This document shows, piece by piece, positions 34,340 through 45,900 of a DNA stretch of 64,000 nucleotides. How positions within the stretch are numbered: position 1 is the stretch's first letter; every line of letters begins with the position of its first letter. The notes under the pieces were generated by a model. It ran no database searches. It saw nothing but the letters and a program-made list of their open reading frames with translations, and was not told where the DNA came from. The translations under genes and the position numbers were made by a program. Origin of the DNA: Apiotrichum sp. Y4204 (lineage: Eukaryota > Basidiomycota > Tremellomycetes > Trichosporonales > Trichosporonaceae); NCBI GenBank assembly GCA_025531455.1, contig JAMYHL010000009.1, positions 806,001 through 870,000 of the forward strand. Reading direction: 5' to 3'.

Positions 34340-35194
34340 ATGAACCCCCTTACATTCCTTCTGTTCACCCTCTCCACCGCCTCTGTGGCTCTGGGCCTCA
34401 ACTACAAGGGCCAGGAGTACCAGGCGACCATTCAGACTCCGAACAGCACCACTCCCTGTGTGTATCACCCTCCTATGTTGATCTCGCCGATTTTTAACAC
34501 GCAGGGTACACGGGCGGATACAACACAATTGATGTTGTCGTCATCCAGACGCTCATTTGCTGCCCGCCGCTCCCGCCTGTGCGCTGGGTGCTGAAGAACG
34601 CCGACCCGTCGGTCCTCTCCGAGCCCCTCAAGATCGCCAGCGCCGGCACCTTTGACGCGCCCGAGAATCCCGACATCTTGAACGCGCCCGCCGGAAAGAA
34701 TTACATTTTGTCTGTCGAGCTCGACGAGGCGCCATATGGTGGGTGTTGTTGATCATAATGAACACCCGACTGACATTACAGGCTCATTCGGCGAGAGCGA
34801 GCCCTTCGAGATTGTCGACGGCGCTATGAGCCCCCCGATCGTCGCGCCGTCCAAGTCTAGCAAGCCCAGCGCGACCTCCGACAGCGGTGAGCCCTCCCAC
34901 ACTGTGGTGCCCCCCACTGCCACTCTTCCGGGATCGGAGTCTGATTCTTCAGCCTCCGCCAGTGCCGCCCATCACTCGAGCGCTTCTGCCGTCCCGCCGA
35001 ACTCAACTGTGTCGCACACGAATGAGTCGACGACACGCCCGACCACGTCCGTCACCCCTTCCTCCAGCTCTCCTGTGGCACCGGGCGGTGCCGGCCCCCA
35101 AACCTCCCAGCCCGGCTCGGCTGCCAAGATTGCCATCAGCTGTGCCATCGCCTTTGGTGCCGCCGCAGCCATCGGAGCCTTCGTGGCTTGGTAA
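34340..35194 (+). CDS. GPI-anchored Ser/Thr-rich cell-surface protein, Kre9/Knh1-like
   Basis: Exons 34340-34457, 34505-34738 and 34782-35194 give 254 residues. Signal peptide about 1-19 (MNPLTFLLFTLSTASVALG). Residues about 20-120 have the pattern of the fungal Ser-Thr-rich GPI-anchored family with a Kre9/Knh1 N-terminal domain: an early Trp, a TGGYNTIDVVV strand, RWVLKNADPSVLSEPLKI, and a final NYILSVELDEAPYGSFGESE then PFEI strand. From about 130 the protein is Ser/Thr/Pro-rich (wall-exposed stalk, heavy O-glycosylation expected). It ends with a short hydrophobic segment after Gly/Ser residues (AAKIAISCAIAFGAAAAIGA then FVAW), the form of a GPI attachment signal. Both introns are 43-47 nt with clean GTGTGT/GTGGGT donors and CAG acceptors. 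A role in wall or capsule architecture is inference from the family. Confidence 0.85.
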
Positions 35195-35584
35195 AGTGGC
35201 CCAGAAGTTGAAGTCTTTGGCACCAGTTGCTATAAAGCCTGTCCGAAATCAGATAACGCCATCTTGAGCGATCTGAGATGAATTGTGTGATCTGTAGTGC
35301 GAGGAGCTTTTGCCCTTATTGGATACAGATCCCGCCCTTTACAAACAGTTAACTACAACATGAGAACTAGCTTGTGCTGGTTAGACGGTACACCATCCCC
35401 CTGGCGGCGAGGATGCTTTAAAACCGCGTGATGGAGAGACGCCTCCCGTGGGGTCAGAGGGCTATGGTAGGCGATCCAAGAGCGGTCTTGGTTGATCGGT
35501 GGAGTAGTGGCGATGGGGACTAGAGACTGGAGTAACAAACAACAAGGAAGTCTGGATCAATAGGCCGATCATTCCACGGGGCGA
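35195..35584. other. convergent spacer, nothing seen
   Basis: 390 bp between the 3' ends of the GPI-protein gene and the putative membrane-protein gene. No coding exon or repeat was noticed. Confidence 0.5.
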
Positions 35585-36265
35585 TCACCCCAGGGTCGTG
35601 CGGCGCCGAAGCTGCATGCGCGCAGCTCTGAGAAAGGTTCGTATCGGAATTTGACGGAGCAGGAGCGGGCGGGGCGGAGGCTCGTAGGGAGAGAGAAAGT
35701 CGCACACAGTAGTCGCGAGGAAGATGGCGAAGATGAAGAGTGAAGCCGCCGCCACGATCAAAGCGATCAAGAGCGTGATTGCAAGGAATACGGGGATCGC
35801 AATAAGGAGGGGTGGAATGCGGAGGAGGATTGAGAGGCGAGGTGTGAACTGTGCGATGCTGGTGAGAGGAGTGGCGGAGAGAGCGCGCACCGACGGGAGT
35901 GAGAGGGAAGGTACCCCAAACGATGGTGGAATGCACACCATGTACGATGATAATGCCGATCGTAGGGGTGCTAGAGCCCGGGGACGCAGGAGCGAGACTG
36001 ACCCGGATGATAGCGGGTGCGGGAGCCGCCACAGAGCACGTAGATGCCGGAGGCTGCCCACGAAGCGACCGGCGTGGAAAGCGGCGTACACAACAGCCCC
36101 GGAGCCGATGAGAGCCAGGAGGAGGACGGCGCAATGTCAGTACCAAAACCGAGGGTATTGTGGACGCTTACGGACACGGTTGGCGGTGCGTACGTCGGGG
36201 TGGCAGATGGCGTTGTCGCTCGCGGTCGCGATCGCTATGGCATGAACTGGCGCCTGGTCAAACAT
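35585..36265 (-). CDS. putative small multi-pass membrane protein
   Basis: Model: exon 36172-36265 (start MFDQAPVHAIAIATASDN) joined to 35585-36129, 212 residues. The second exon opens with VLLLALIGSGAVVYAAFHAG, a clear transmembrane segment, and later has a second long hydrophobic hairpin (IPPLLIAIPVFLAITLLIAL and IVAAASLFIFAIFLATT), then a basic Arg-rich C-terminus. The frame upstream of the ATG is open and protein-like (contains an Asn-Val-Thr site), so the true start may lie in an earlier exon. The intron 36130-36171 has a perfect GTAAGC donor and TACTGAC branch, and joining at its end restores the frame, but the last two bases read CG, not AG. Either the 3' site is non-canonical, the base is a mutation or error, or the model is wrong. 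No family is recognised. Confidence 0.35.
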
Positions 36266-39200
36266 GAACGGTGACGATCCCACGACGGAAGTGACGTTGA
36301 TTGGAATTGAACTGGCAAAGGAAGTGGTCTCGAGGAGACCAGGAGGTTGTTCAGAAGGGTCGGGGCCGTTAGCTCCCAAGTGCCGGATGCGAGAAAAGAG
36401 TGAGTGTTAGGAACTGAGATGGAGATGAGTATTGAGTCGAGGAGGGGCTGAAAGGGGAGGGATGAGGATGCGAGAAAACATCTGCTCGCCGGCAGCGGTT
36501 AAGTATTGAGCCGTGAGGAGCACACAAGTGAAGGTGAGGATTGAGTTAAGCGCGAGTGAGTACCAACTAGAAGCTAGAAGTCGTCTCAGCAATACCGGTA
36601 CAGCACAGACCGCCGCGCGAGAATGCACAACTCGGGCTCTAGGCGCTGGATAGAAGAACGCCAAGAGCTGACACCGGAGCTGGTCGGAGAGAAGGGGTGA
36701 TGGCAGAACCGGTCGAGAATCGCGGTGCAAGGATCGACGGTAGTCAAGGGTGGCAAAAGTTAGGACGATCTGTGGGCTCGGCGCCCAGTAACGCAATGGT
36801 GACAATGACGAGCATGGCTGAAAGCCATCGCTACTCTCCTTCTCGCTCCTTAACAGAGCTCGAGAGCGAGTGACGAACAGCTGAACAGTGTTGCTCAACG
36901 TCACACGACAAAGTCAAAAGTCATGCTTGCCGGACGGTTTCAGCCGCTATCCTTCAGCACGACCGTGCGCCGACATGAGATTATTCGCTCCCATGCTCCG
37001 GCCCTCAGAGCGTAATTAATCAAAGCCGGCGTGCTTAACCTTCTGGAGGGCCGATTGCGTGACCTGCTCGCTCCTCGACGTTCCCGAGGTCATAAGATGT
37101 AAAGATGTAGAGACGCAGAGATGTGAGAACCACGAGTCCAGAACGTTCAGGTCGCGGAGCCAGTAACGGATAAAGAGGCCAAGTGGAAACGGGGTGGAGG
37201 TGGGACCAGGATCCCAGGTGCCCTTGCTGGTGCCTGCCGAGTGGCTCAGAAGCTCAGAAGCATCCCGCCCAACACAAATTGCCGTCTCTTGCACCTCTTG
37301 ATTTGATCCTGAACATTTCACTCACACCTCACTCCCAAAAATAAGAGAGAAGTCGCTACGCCGCAATCTTCTGACAGCTTCCCAGATGGTCCGGCCACGC
37401 ACTAGTGGCCAATGGACAGACTTGAGTCCTGCCTGGTATACACATGCGAGTGCGCTGGCGCCTTCGTCAAGGTCCGACCTTCCCATTCTGGTCAACCGCC
37501 TTTGATCGCAACTCTCCAGAACTACATATGCCAGCGGGTAGCGCGTACCGCTCGTCTTGAAACCTCTAGACTGACAAGACTGACTGACCTGTTGACTCTT
37601 TCGCAAGCTTTTCAATCATTCGAATCTCTGATCTTCCAATTGACCACCGCGACATGGCGTTACCGGCGCGCGACAACGCCAAATGCGACCGGCTCCGACA
37701 TGGAGATGTGCAGGTGCTCAGCACCCCCCAGCAGCTCTAGCGTGCCTCAACACGCTCAAGGCTATGAATTCGAAAGCAACTGAGTGTTGACGGTTCCCTT
37801 TTTGTGCATGCGACGGCGATGGCGATGCCGACGCGCATCTATGTGTGGGTGGTGCGCTCGACGATCAAACACTGAAAGATGCTAATCGATCGATTCGAGG
37901 GCCATTCAAGGCCGGTCATTGACATGCCGGTTTCGTTGTGAGATGGGGAGGGGCAATCACAAATCGTCACGCCCTAATAATCGGCGGACCGATAGCTCTA
38001 CAATTCGACAAAGTAGGAGTCGCATCATGCTGCTGGCGGGTACGAACGTGCATGCATGGAGTGTCGGCTGTTAATGGCCAGGCCATTGATTCCTCCGCTC
38101 GGGAAGTTACATCAGCATCGCCGATATTGCGTAACTTTGCACATGACTGTTGCCCCCCCCCCCCCAAGTTCTCGCGTTGCTTCTCCTTTGCGCTTCACGG
38201 GCCGATGCGGCCCGAGACGTCGGCTGAAGGGACCGTGGTGGTGGCAAACTGGCAAGCATGTCTCCTGGTTCCATCTTCACTCCACCATCGGAAGCTGGGC
38301 GTCTTCAACGCTTGGGCTAGCCCAGCTCGGTGATGAGAATGAGCTTGAGGCGTGCATTTTTTATTTCTTCCGTGCCACTCCTTCACTGCGACCGCTCGTT
38401 ACCGGCTGACACCCTTTCTGCCATTTCTTCGCAGACACTTCAGAGAAGTGTTTTTTCCCACCATTCAAGTGAGCTGAAAGAAAAATTGGTGTGAACGCAC
38501 AACGACAATGAAACCGTTAACCGCGTCTCTCCGGGCATTCTGAATTGACCCACGCCACTGACTACAGCTTCAAACAGCCATGACTGCGAAAGGAAGGTTT
38601 CTCTGACTGTATTCAGAGTTTTGTCTCATCCACTCGTTTTTGTCTCTTCACCATGCGGACATGAGTCAATGTGCAAAGCTAGTTCCACTTCGAACGACGG
38701 GATGATCTCGATATTTGACTTATTTTCGTGATGATCCTCTTCTGGCTTCAGCTGTTTCTCTCTTTCGAAATACCTGTCGGCTAGCGGTGCAGGACTCAGA
38801 GCGGGGATACATGGTGGCGATAATGACAACGAGGCTCCGAAGGATGTGTGATACAGTGATATCTATGGGTGGGGGGTATCGATGGGCGGTGCCCTGTGTG
38901 TGATAGATGGTGTGATTTGAGTCGTCCCTCTCGTCGAGCGAACACAGGAAATGACGGATTTCACAGTGCTTGTGGGCATCCGAACATGATGCAGTGGCTT
39001 GAGCCTCATGGACAAGAACGAGCGGGCGAGTTGTCCGGCTAGCGGTGGGCGACGGTGCGCAACGCGATGTACGAGGTGATGACGGTCAATGGCAGCCAAA
39101 CGGGATGCAGCAGTGGCGGCAGGCAATCCACTGCTGGACATATGCCCACTGGCACCTCGCTGGGCTTTGTTAGGACGACTGCAAAGGAGATTGCTGATTA

Positions 39201-40580
39201 CCCAGTACTTACCGCCACGATTAACACCACGCCGACCACCACGGCATTTGCGGTTGAAGTTCGTACTGTCGGCCATATTGGAAGTTTGTGGAGAGTTTTG
39301 GCGCCTGGTATGATGCGGATGATCTTGAGAACAACTTGATCCCAAGCTATGCTAATTTTAAGCGGGGAAGAAGAGTGTGAAAGACTAAGAACGACTTGAT
39401 ATATATCTTCGCCGCGCTCGCCCCACTCGCCCAGAGCATCCATCATTCCTCTCTTTTCGCACGCGAGCAAACGGGACCTCGTCAACCCACCTTCGGGCGT
39501 CTGATCTGACAAAGGTCGCTTGGGGACACTTCTGGCACACTGAAACGCCCCCAACAGAAGCGTGGCTGCACCTGGGACGTGCGACATATGAGGACATGTT
39601 GCCTGTTCTGCAGATCACCATACGACACACACCCCCAGCCCAGGTCACAGGGCACAGACCACATAGACGTCACAGCCATGGAGCGCCTGTGTTTTGAGAG
39701 ATTGCTGGCACATTGGCCCTTTGTCCTTCGCAGGGTGCAGGGATTGATAAACACTTCAAGACGGAAACCGCCGCTGTGGGGATGTTGCTCCCACGCAGCA
39801 ACTTCTAGTTTCATTTGTTCCCATGCCGCGCTGAGCATCTTTCCCACGCCGAAGAATCCACACACGATGTGTCATGTCTGATGGCTTGCTGTTTCATTAC
39901 TTCTCTTTGTGTACCTTTGTCTTGGGCGACAGCCTTTGTTCGGGCAACCTTCGGAAACAAGGTTTCTTCTACGCCAAAGGTATGGACGATCGAGGCAGGT
40001 GGCAACCACGCCACTACATGGCCACAACCGTGCAAGGGACAGAAAGAAACCCTCTCTGGTGAAGATGGGTAGAGAACAAGGGTAGCATAAAAAACCTGAT
40101 ACAAACTCTGACATACTGATACAAGCTTGTAACCCCATGCTTGGGGCGTGTGCCCTCGCATTCCGACGAACCCAAGTGCGAAACATATAAACCTGCAGCA
40201 ACCTTTCGTTTTGAACGTCCGTGCCCCTTCAGCCACAGGTTATGTGGTTCTAACCCTCGAGCCGTCTGGTTAAGTTGAACGCCATGATTGCTACACATGA
40301 CGTTGCTTGGCCGTAGGGCTTCTCGCGCTCTACTTTGCATCTTGAGACCACAATCTCACGGGCGTCAAGAACGCCATTCGATGAGCTCTGTGCTACTCGG
40401 GTCTGGGGGCGTCCTTTCAATGACTTTCCCACTCATAAAGGATGTGATCGCAGTGATCCTGACTCCCGTCGATTGTAACCTTGAAGTCGTACAGAGATTA
40501 CCCACCCTCGTCCGCCTCGCCTTCGCCAGGCTCTGGGCCCAAACGGTCTTCACCACGTCTCTCGTTGCGCTTTTCGTCGA
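36266..40580. other. 4.3 kb gene-poor interval
   Basis: No recognisable protein gene. The left 650 bases may include the promoter or upstream exons of the minus-strand membrane protein (a minus-strand frame 36904-36407 is open but of leader-like composition). A run of 13 C is at 38153-38165. Scattered open frames (for example minus 39811-40236 and minus 38626-38829) have no family resemblance. The right end flanks a tRNA. Confidence 0.35.
38153..38165. repeat. poly-C tract, 13 bases
   Basis: Uninterrupted run of 13 cytosines in a gene-poor interval; likely length-variable between isolates or sequencing reads. Confidence 0.8.
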
Positions 40581-40683
40581 GGTGCGATGCCCGAGCGGTT
40601 AAGGGGAATGATTCGAACGCGCTCTACAGCACATAGTTTATCATTTGACGTAAGTCGCCAGAGTTCAAATCTCTGTCGCACCT
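40581..40683 (+). tRNA. tRNA-Ser (anticodon CGA) with 22-nt intron
   Basis: Acceptor stem GGTGCGA pairs fully with TCGCACC. D-arm CCC-GAGCGGTTAA-GGG. Anticodon stem AATGA/TCATT closes a loop with T33, anticodon CGA at 40614-40616 and A37. A 22-base intron (40618-40639) follows position 37, the canonical place for eukaryotic tRNA introns. A long variable arm (GAC..GTC) marks a type II tRNA. The T-arm is CAGAG-TTCAAAT-CTCTG. Anticodon CGA reads the Ser codon UCG, common in the genes here. The discriminator base would be T (position 40683), where fungal tRNA-Ser usually has G. A TTTTT terminator follows. Confidence 0.9.
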
Positions 40684-40693
40684 TCTCTATTCC

Positions 40694-40698
40694 TTTTT
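40694..40698 (+). terminator. RNA polymerase III terminator
   Basis: Run of five T on the coding strand 11 bases after the tRNA-Ser end, the standard Pol III stop signal. Confidence 0.75.
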
Positions 40699-42926
40699 CG
40701 GAACGAGAACGACAGAGATGTAGTTGATGGGAAGGTGAGAATGTGAGGAAGGCTGGCAAGGTCGTGGTGGAATGTCCAAACTCTCTGATGATCATGAAAG
40801 GTTGAAACGTTGAGACAAAATGCAATCGATCTATTAGAGTCGACAGAAGCTAAATCGGCGCCACCTCTGAGCAGTTTGGCGTTAAGTGTTTTGCGAGATG
40901 GCTGGAGATCTTCTAGAAGTTCTGAAGCTCCTGGTTCCATTTGACAGAGTTGGAGCACGTTGGCCTGACGCCCGTGACAATGCCACTCGTCTGGAGTTCC
41001 ATCTGTGACTCACTAAGCCTCAGACACACCTCACATGAGCCGACGCAACCACGCCTGCGAGGGGTCAGAGAGGGGTCAGACAACACTACTGGGCAAGCTG
41101 CTGGATTCCATATTGGATGTGTTCTCTTTGTCGGCTACCGGTGAGAGTGAAGTTCCATCATGCCAGCAGTGGTATGACACTGGACACTGTCAACGCTGGT
41201 GTATCAGACTTTGGCTGTGAGTGTGGACCACCAATGATTAACAACTGTAGTAGACCCAGTGCAGTCTGCGCTACAGACTCCGGAGCCGCCGTCTGTGCGC
41301 CTCGTAGAGCGTGCCACATCCCCAGATCCATTCTTCGATTCTTCGATAGCATTCCCTGTGTGAGGCGCAGGCCGTCATGTCATGTCCTGAGTGTCAGACA
41401 ACACATATACTTCTGCACATGCCGCGGCTCTAGCGGTGCGGAAATATCCGAGTCGGGCAAGGACGACCAAAGCTGTCGTCTTGTGACTTGCCTCGTGAGT
41501 CGCCTCGGAAGAGGGCTTCTTCACTCAGTGCGACGAGGAACGTGAGTATTCCTTCCTGCGTCTCGTGCCTTCCTGCGTGTCATTCGCTCTTCCTTTCTTT
41601 CCTCATCGTTTTTTTTTGCAAGTCGTCTCAATGAGCACGCGAAAACGTCACTACTCCCAGCATCGAGCCCTACAGCAACGGCTGTCCGCCTTGCGTCGAA
41701 ATGACGAGAGGCGAGCTATTTAGGCAACATTGGCGTTCCACATCAGCGTTTGCGTTCCACACCCATCTACGTTTTTAGAATGTGTTCCAAATGTGATTTT
41801 CGCCGTCGGTAGTCGGCAAAAAGGCATTACTGGTCAACCTACGCTCTTTGATCGGCATTTCGTCATTTTCTCCCCACAAAGTCATTTCTTGCGCCCCATG
41901 GCTCTCTCAAAAGACCAACAACGCTTCCTCTTGGGCATTTCATTGCGGGAAGCCGCCCGATCAAAGACTGCGCGTTAGTAACCGATGTCGCTCTCGGAGC
42001 CGACTGTGGGAACATTCCCCGTAACAAGCAGAGGCACGGGCGCGAGCGCAACGGACGCGACGAGCGCGATGAGATGCGCTACTAGCTTCCGAGGTACTGG
42101 CTTTTGTTGGGCATCAGGTGTCCCACGTCGTCGGATATGAGGCGTGGAGCAGGCGCATGTCTTGTGGTCAATCTTTTCCACGGCAATTCTTCAGTGATGA
42201 GCCTCTATTGTGTTGACGCGCTGCGCTGGATGCCCCACATCACGAGGTGTCTTGAGACGGATCAGCTCTGTTAGGCAGGACCCCGCCAGGAGGCTGACTG
42301 TGACAGAGATGGGTCAACACCTTGGGGACTCTTCAGCTGCTGTTCCAACGTTCTCACGATTCGGAGCGGTGACCTGTGCACTTCACAGCGATGAAGCGGA
42401 GTCGCTGAGTGAGGGCGAGGTCTGAGAATGTTGTCGAAAGCGATCGGTGACGGCATGTTTGGCCTATCTTTGGTGCCTATCTTGATGATAAGATAATGAT
42501 GACCGCCTGTCATTCGCGACACTTCCGAACGCCCTCTCCCGCGCCACACTTGGGTCTCTCTCTATGCATCAGTGGCATCAATGGCGCTACTGTACAGTAT
42601 GGTTTGCATCTAGTAGCACTGAGACAACGCGCGTGCTGACGCGAACTTAATACCCTAATATTCCCAACTTCTGAAGGACTGGTCAGAACCTTCACGCCTC
42701 ATACAGGTTTAAAAGTCATTGGTGGTACCGGCCACCCTCTCATCCGGCTCGCAGCATCCTTTTGCCTGCGAAAGGACGCGAACGGCCGGCGGTCTTCTGA
42801 CGTTGTCTACGCATATACAGTGGGCACCAGATCACCACCCTGTGGTGACCCACATTGCAGTGAACTGTTCAATGGCCCGTTTTTTCATGATGGAAGGGAG
42901 TTGTCGATGCGAGATGTGCAGTCGCG
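40699..42926. other. gene-poor interval after the tRNA
   Basis: No recognisable gene. On the minus strand 42181-41975 encodes a short basic lead followed by one hydrophobic segment (KLVAHLIALVASVALAPVPL) with GC-rich third positions. It is followed on the same strand by TACTAACGCGCAG, a textbook branch point and acceptor, and then another open stretch to 41863. This could be a small spliced gene or a remnant; the donor could not be fixed. The rest shows nothing. Confidence 0.35.
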
Positions 42927-45900
42927 CTACACTCCATAGCCCCCTTGAGGAGGGTACAGAGGCATGGTCGCATAGGGGTGGCTTAAAAGGTCAGCCATAG
43001 CTCAGTGTGCTTGTTGTGAGAACTCACCCAGGCTGGAGAGGTTGAACGGGGACACCCTGCATCAGTTGGGCATGAGCCGCAGCCTGAGCTGCATGAGCAG
43101 CTTGCACATGGGCAGCCTGGACGGCATGAACCTGTGCAACCTGCGCGGCTTGGGCGGCTTGGGCGGCTTGTACAGCCTGTACAGCCTGCACAGCCTGAAC
43201 AGTGGCCATAGTACCGTCGGGGCCAACACCGGGCATCCACTGCTGAACAACCTGTTGAGGGGCGTATCCAACACTGAAAGGTCAGCCAGAGAATGCGGTT
43301 GTGTGAAGCCCAAAAGAAACTCACGGTCCTCCATCTATAGTCTGTGGGAGAGGCAGGGGAACCACTTGTATGGTAAAGCTGGTCTCGAGTGTGGCATCCT
43401 GGCCCGCGCCGTCAACAAACTAGTAAGTGTCAGCTATGCACACGAGACATGTGCTATGTCGGGATAGCTAGAAACCTCCGGTCACTAACCTTGGCAATGG
43501 CAGTCACTTGGAAAGGTGGTTGAGGGACCTCGGGCACACCGACAAGCCTGACGCCATCCTCCCACTTGAGCCAAGGAGGCAGCGTCCCCTCTGGAGAGGA
43601 GAAGGTAGGCTTGATGCTGGCAGACGCGGCCATGGGGTCCCAGATCTTGGGTTCCCACTCGTAGCGACCATTGAGAATGCTGAGTAATGTTAGAGAACAG
43701 CAATGTAACGTGTAACTCACGCAAAGGTCTGAGGCTGTCCAATGATCTTGCGACTGAAGGGACGGAACGTCCAGCCGCCACCTGGAAGCTTCTTGGCATC
43801 CACATGCCAAATATGGTTCCCCTTTGACTTGGCCTTCTTACCATCTGCATTGAAGCGCGAGATGAGTTCCTGATGCCACAAGTACACCTTGACCTTCTTG
43901 ACCGACATCGTTTCCTCCGTAATGCCGCGCGCGATGAGTTCCTCGTGGAACGCATTGGTGAAAGCCTGGATACGGAACTTGAAAGGGCGGAAATCCGGAC
44001 ATTCCTCTAGTCGTGCCATTTTCTTCGGCATCAAGACCTGATGAAGCTTTTCACCCTTCGAATCGCAAATGTCCACTTTCATAGTCAGATATTCTGTAAT
44101 GTCTTGTCGGAGGCAAATACTCACAATTCGAGCAGACACGGTTGAGGAACTCGTGGAAAATCTGGTCCAGCTGTTTGCGGATCTCATCTGACACTGATGC
44201 AGTCGGCCCAACCTCGTTGGCATCCGGGCCGGCCGAACTGCGTCTACGCTTGGGGCGGCGGGGTTGAGTATCGTCCTCGTCCTCATCATCGTCGTCATCG
44301 TCATCATCCACGGGCGACCCTTGGCGCGACTGCCATGCGGAGGGAGGCAGGCTGACATTCGGGGTCAATGCGAGCGAGTTCGGTTTGGCAACGGATGAGG
44401 AGCGCCCACGAACAATAGGGCGGCCATCAGCCCGATGCTCAGCGATGGATGACCGACGAGACTTGGACTCTTGAACCTGCTGCGCTTGTTGGGCTGCCTG
44501 TGCTTGGGCTTGGGCTTGAGCCTGAGCCTGGGCCTGAGCTTGAGCCTGAGCCTGAGCCTGGGCCTGGGCGACTTGCGCTGCCTGGGCTTGCGCCTGCACA
44601 TGGGCATGAGCAAAGGCTTGAGCTTGGGCCTGAGCGAGCGGCCCGTTGGCGGGGGGAAGCCCTGAGGTCGAAGTCATGGCGGACGAAGTGGCGACAACGT
44701 TTTCAGGAATCCACGAACCATATGGTTTCGGGCTTCCTCCGCGTGAGGCTGGCGGGACAATCGCAAGGGGGGACGACACCATCGGCATGTGCTGCGGCAT
44801 TGTATTCGAGAACGGTGTCGTTCCAGACGACATCGGTGTCGACGGCACCGTGTTCCCGACCTGGTTTACAGACTGGGGCGTGTTGCTGCCATTGGAGTAC
44901 GAGGGGCCTTGGGAGACAGACTGCGAGCCGGTAGCTGTCGAACCCATGGACATGAAACCCCCACTGGAAACAACGGGTAGGCCGCTAGTAGACGAGTTCA
45001 AGCTCGCCTGAGGAACGACACCCATGGACTGTCCACTTTGGAGCGAGGGGAGGAGATTCGACATGCCAGTCGTCATGGGCATGGGCAGCTGTTGGTTTGG
45101 AGGTACGGGCATGCTTGTTGGATTTGTTGGTGAATAAAGTGGTGAAAGGCCTTGCGAACCAGAACCTGGAGTTGTTTCCCGTGGTGTTTGAGCTGGACGA
45201 ACACCAAGGTCGCTGGCGATTTCTAGCTGTGTACTAATCTGTCCCAAGGCTTCCGGAAGCCTGTCTTCTTGGCCCCGCAGCAGAGCCTCACGAGCACTCT
45301 GGGCTTGACTGACAATGCTACAATGGTCAGATCTGAAATGTTTCAAACACTGGGGGCTGGCACAGGGAGGGGGTAACTCACGTGTCAAGCATGGTCAGAC
45401 GATCCAAGGTCAAGCGTTCCACAGCATCCCGCGCGTCACGAGTGTCGGCTGAGGCCTGACGGGAACTTGTACCGCTCCCCGCCTGGCTTGTTGCGTTCTG
45501 AGACGCCACTGACGCCACAGCAGAGACAGCACCAACAGCTGGGGTTGTCTGGCTTGCAGAAGAGCGGCGACTCAATTGACTGCTTTGAGACGCACTCTGC
45601 GACGCGTCCTCCATATTGATCTCCCCCATGCCTAATCCTGAGCCACTAGGCTCGCCAAGAAGGCTGGATGATACTGGACGCTCATTTGCGGTGGTCACTG
45701 GCCCAACCACTGGAGAGGCATGGGTCGATGTTGTTGGCGTTTGGATTGTTGAAAATGCGAGATGTGCTGGGAAAGCAGATCCAGCGTTTGGAGTGGCAAC
45801 AAGGGGCACAGAGTTGAAACCGCTCAAGTTCGCTTGGCCGAACTCGAACGCCGGGATACCGCTCACGGTGGCGCCACGTTGCCGACCACCGACTGGAGTC

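Noticed and set aside
35520..36146. 208-codon minus-strand frame overlapping the membrane protein
   Set aside because: Arg/Pro/His/Ser-rich alternative frame of the same DNA; the chosen frame has real transmembrane segments.
44125..44150. Reading straight through the exon 3 donor of the Ig-domain protein, or splicing at the first CAG 31 nt downstream
   Set aside because: Read-through stops soon after and the nearer acceptor creates a TAA at the junction; the 49-nt intron to the GAAAG site restores the conserved LDICDSKGE reading.
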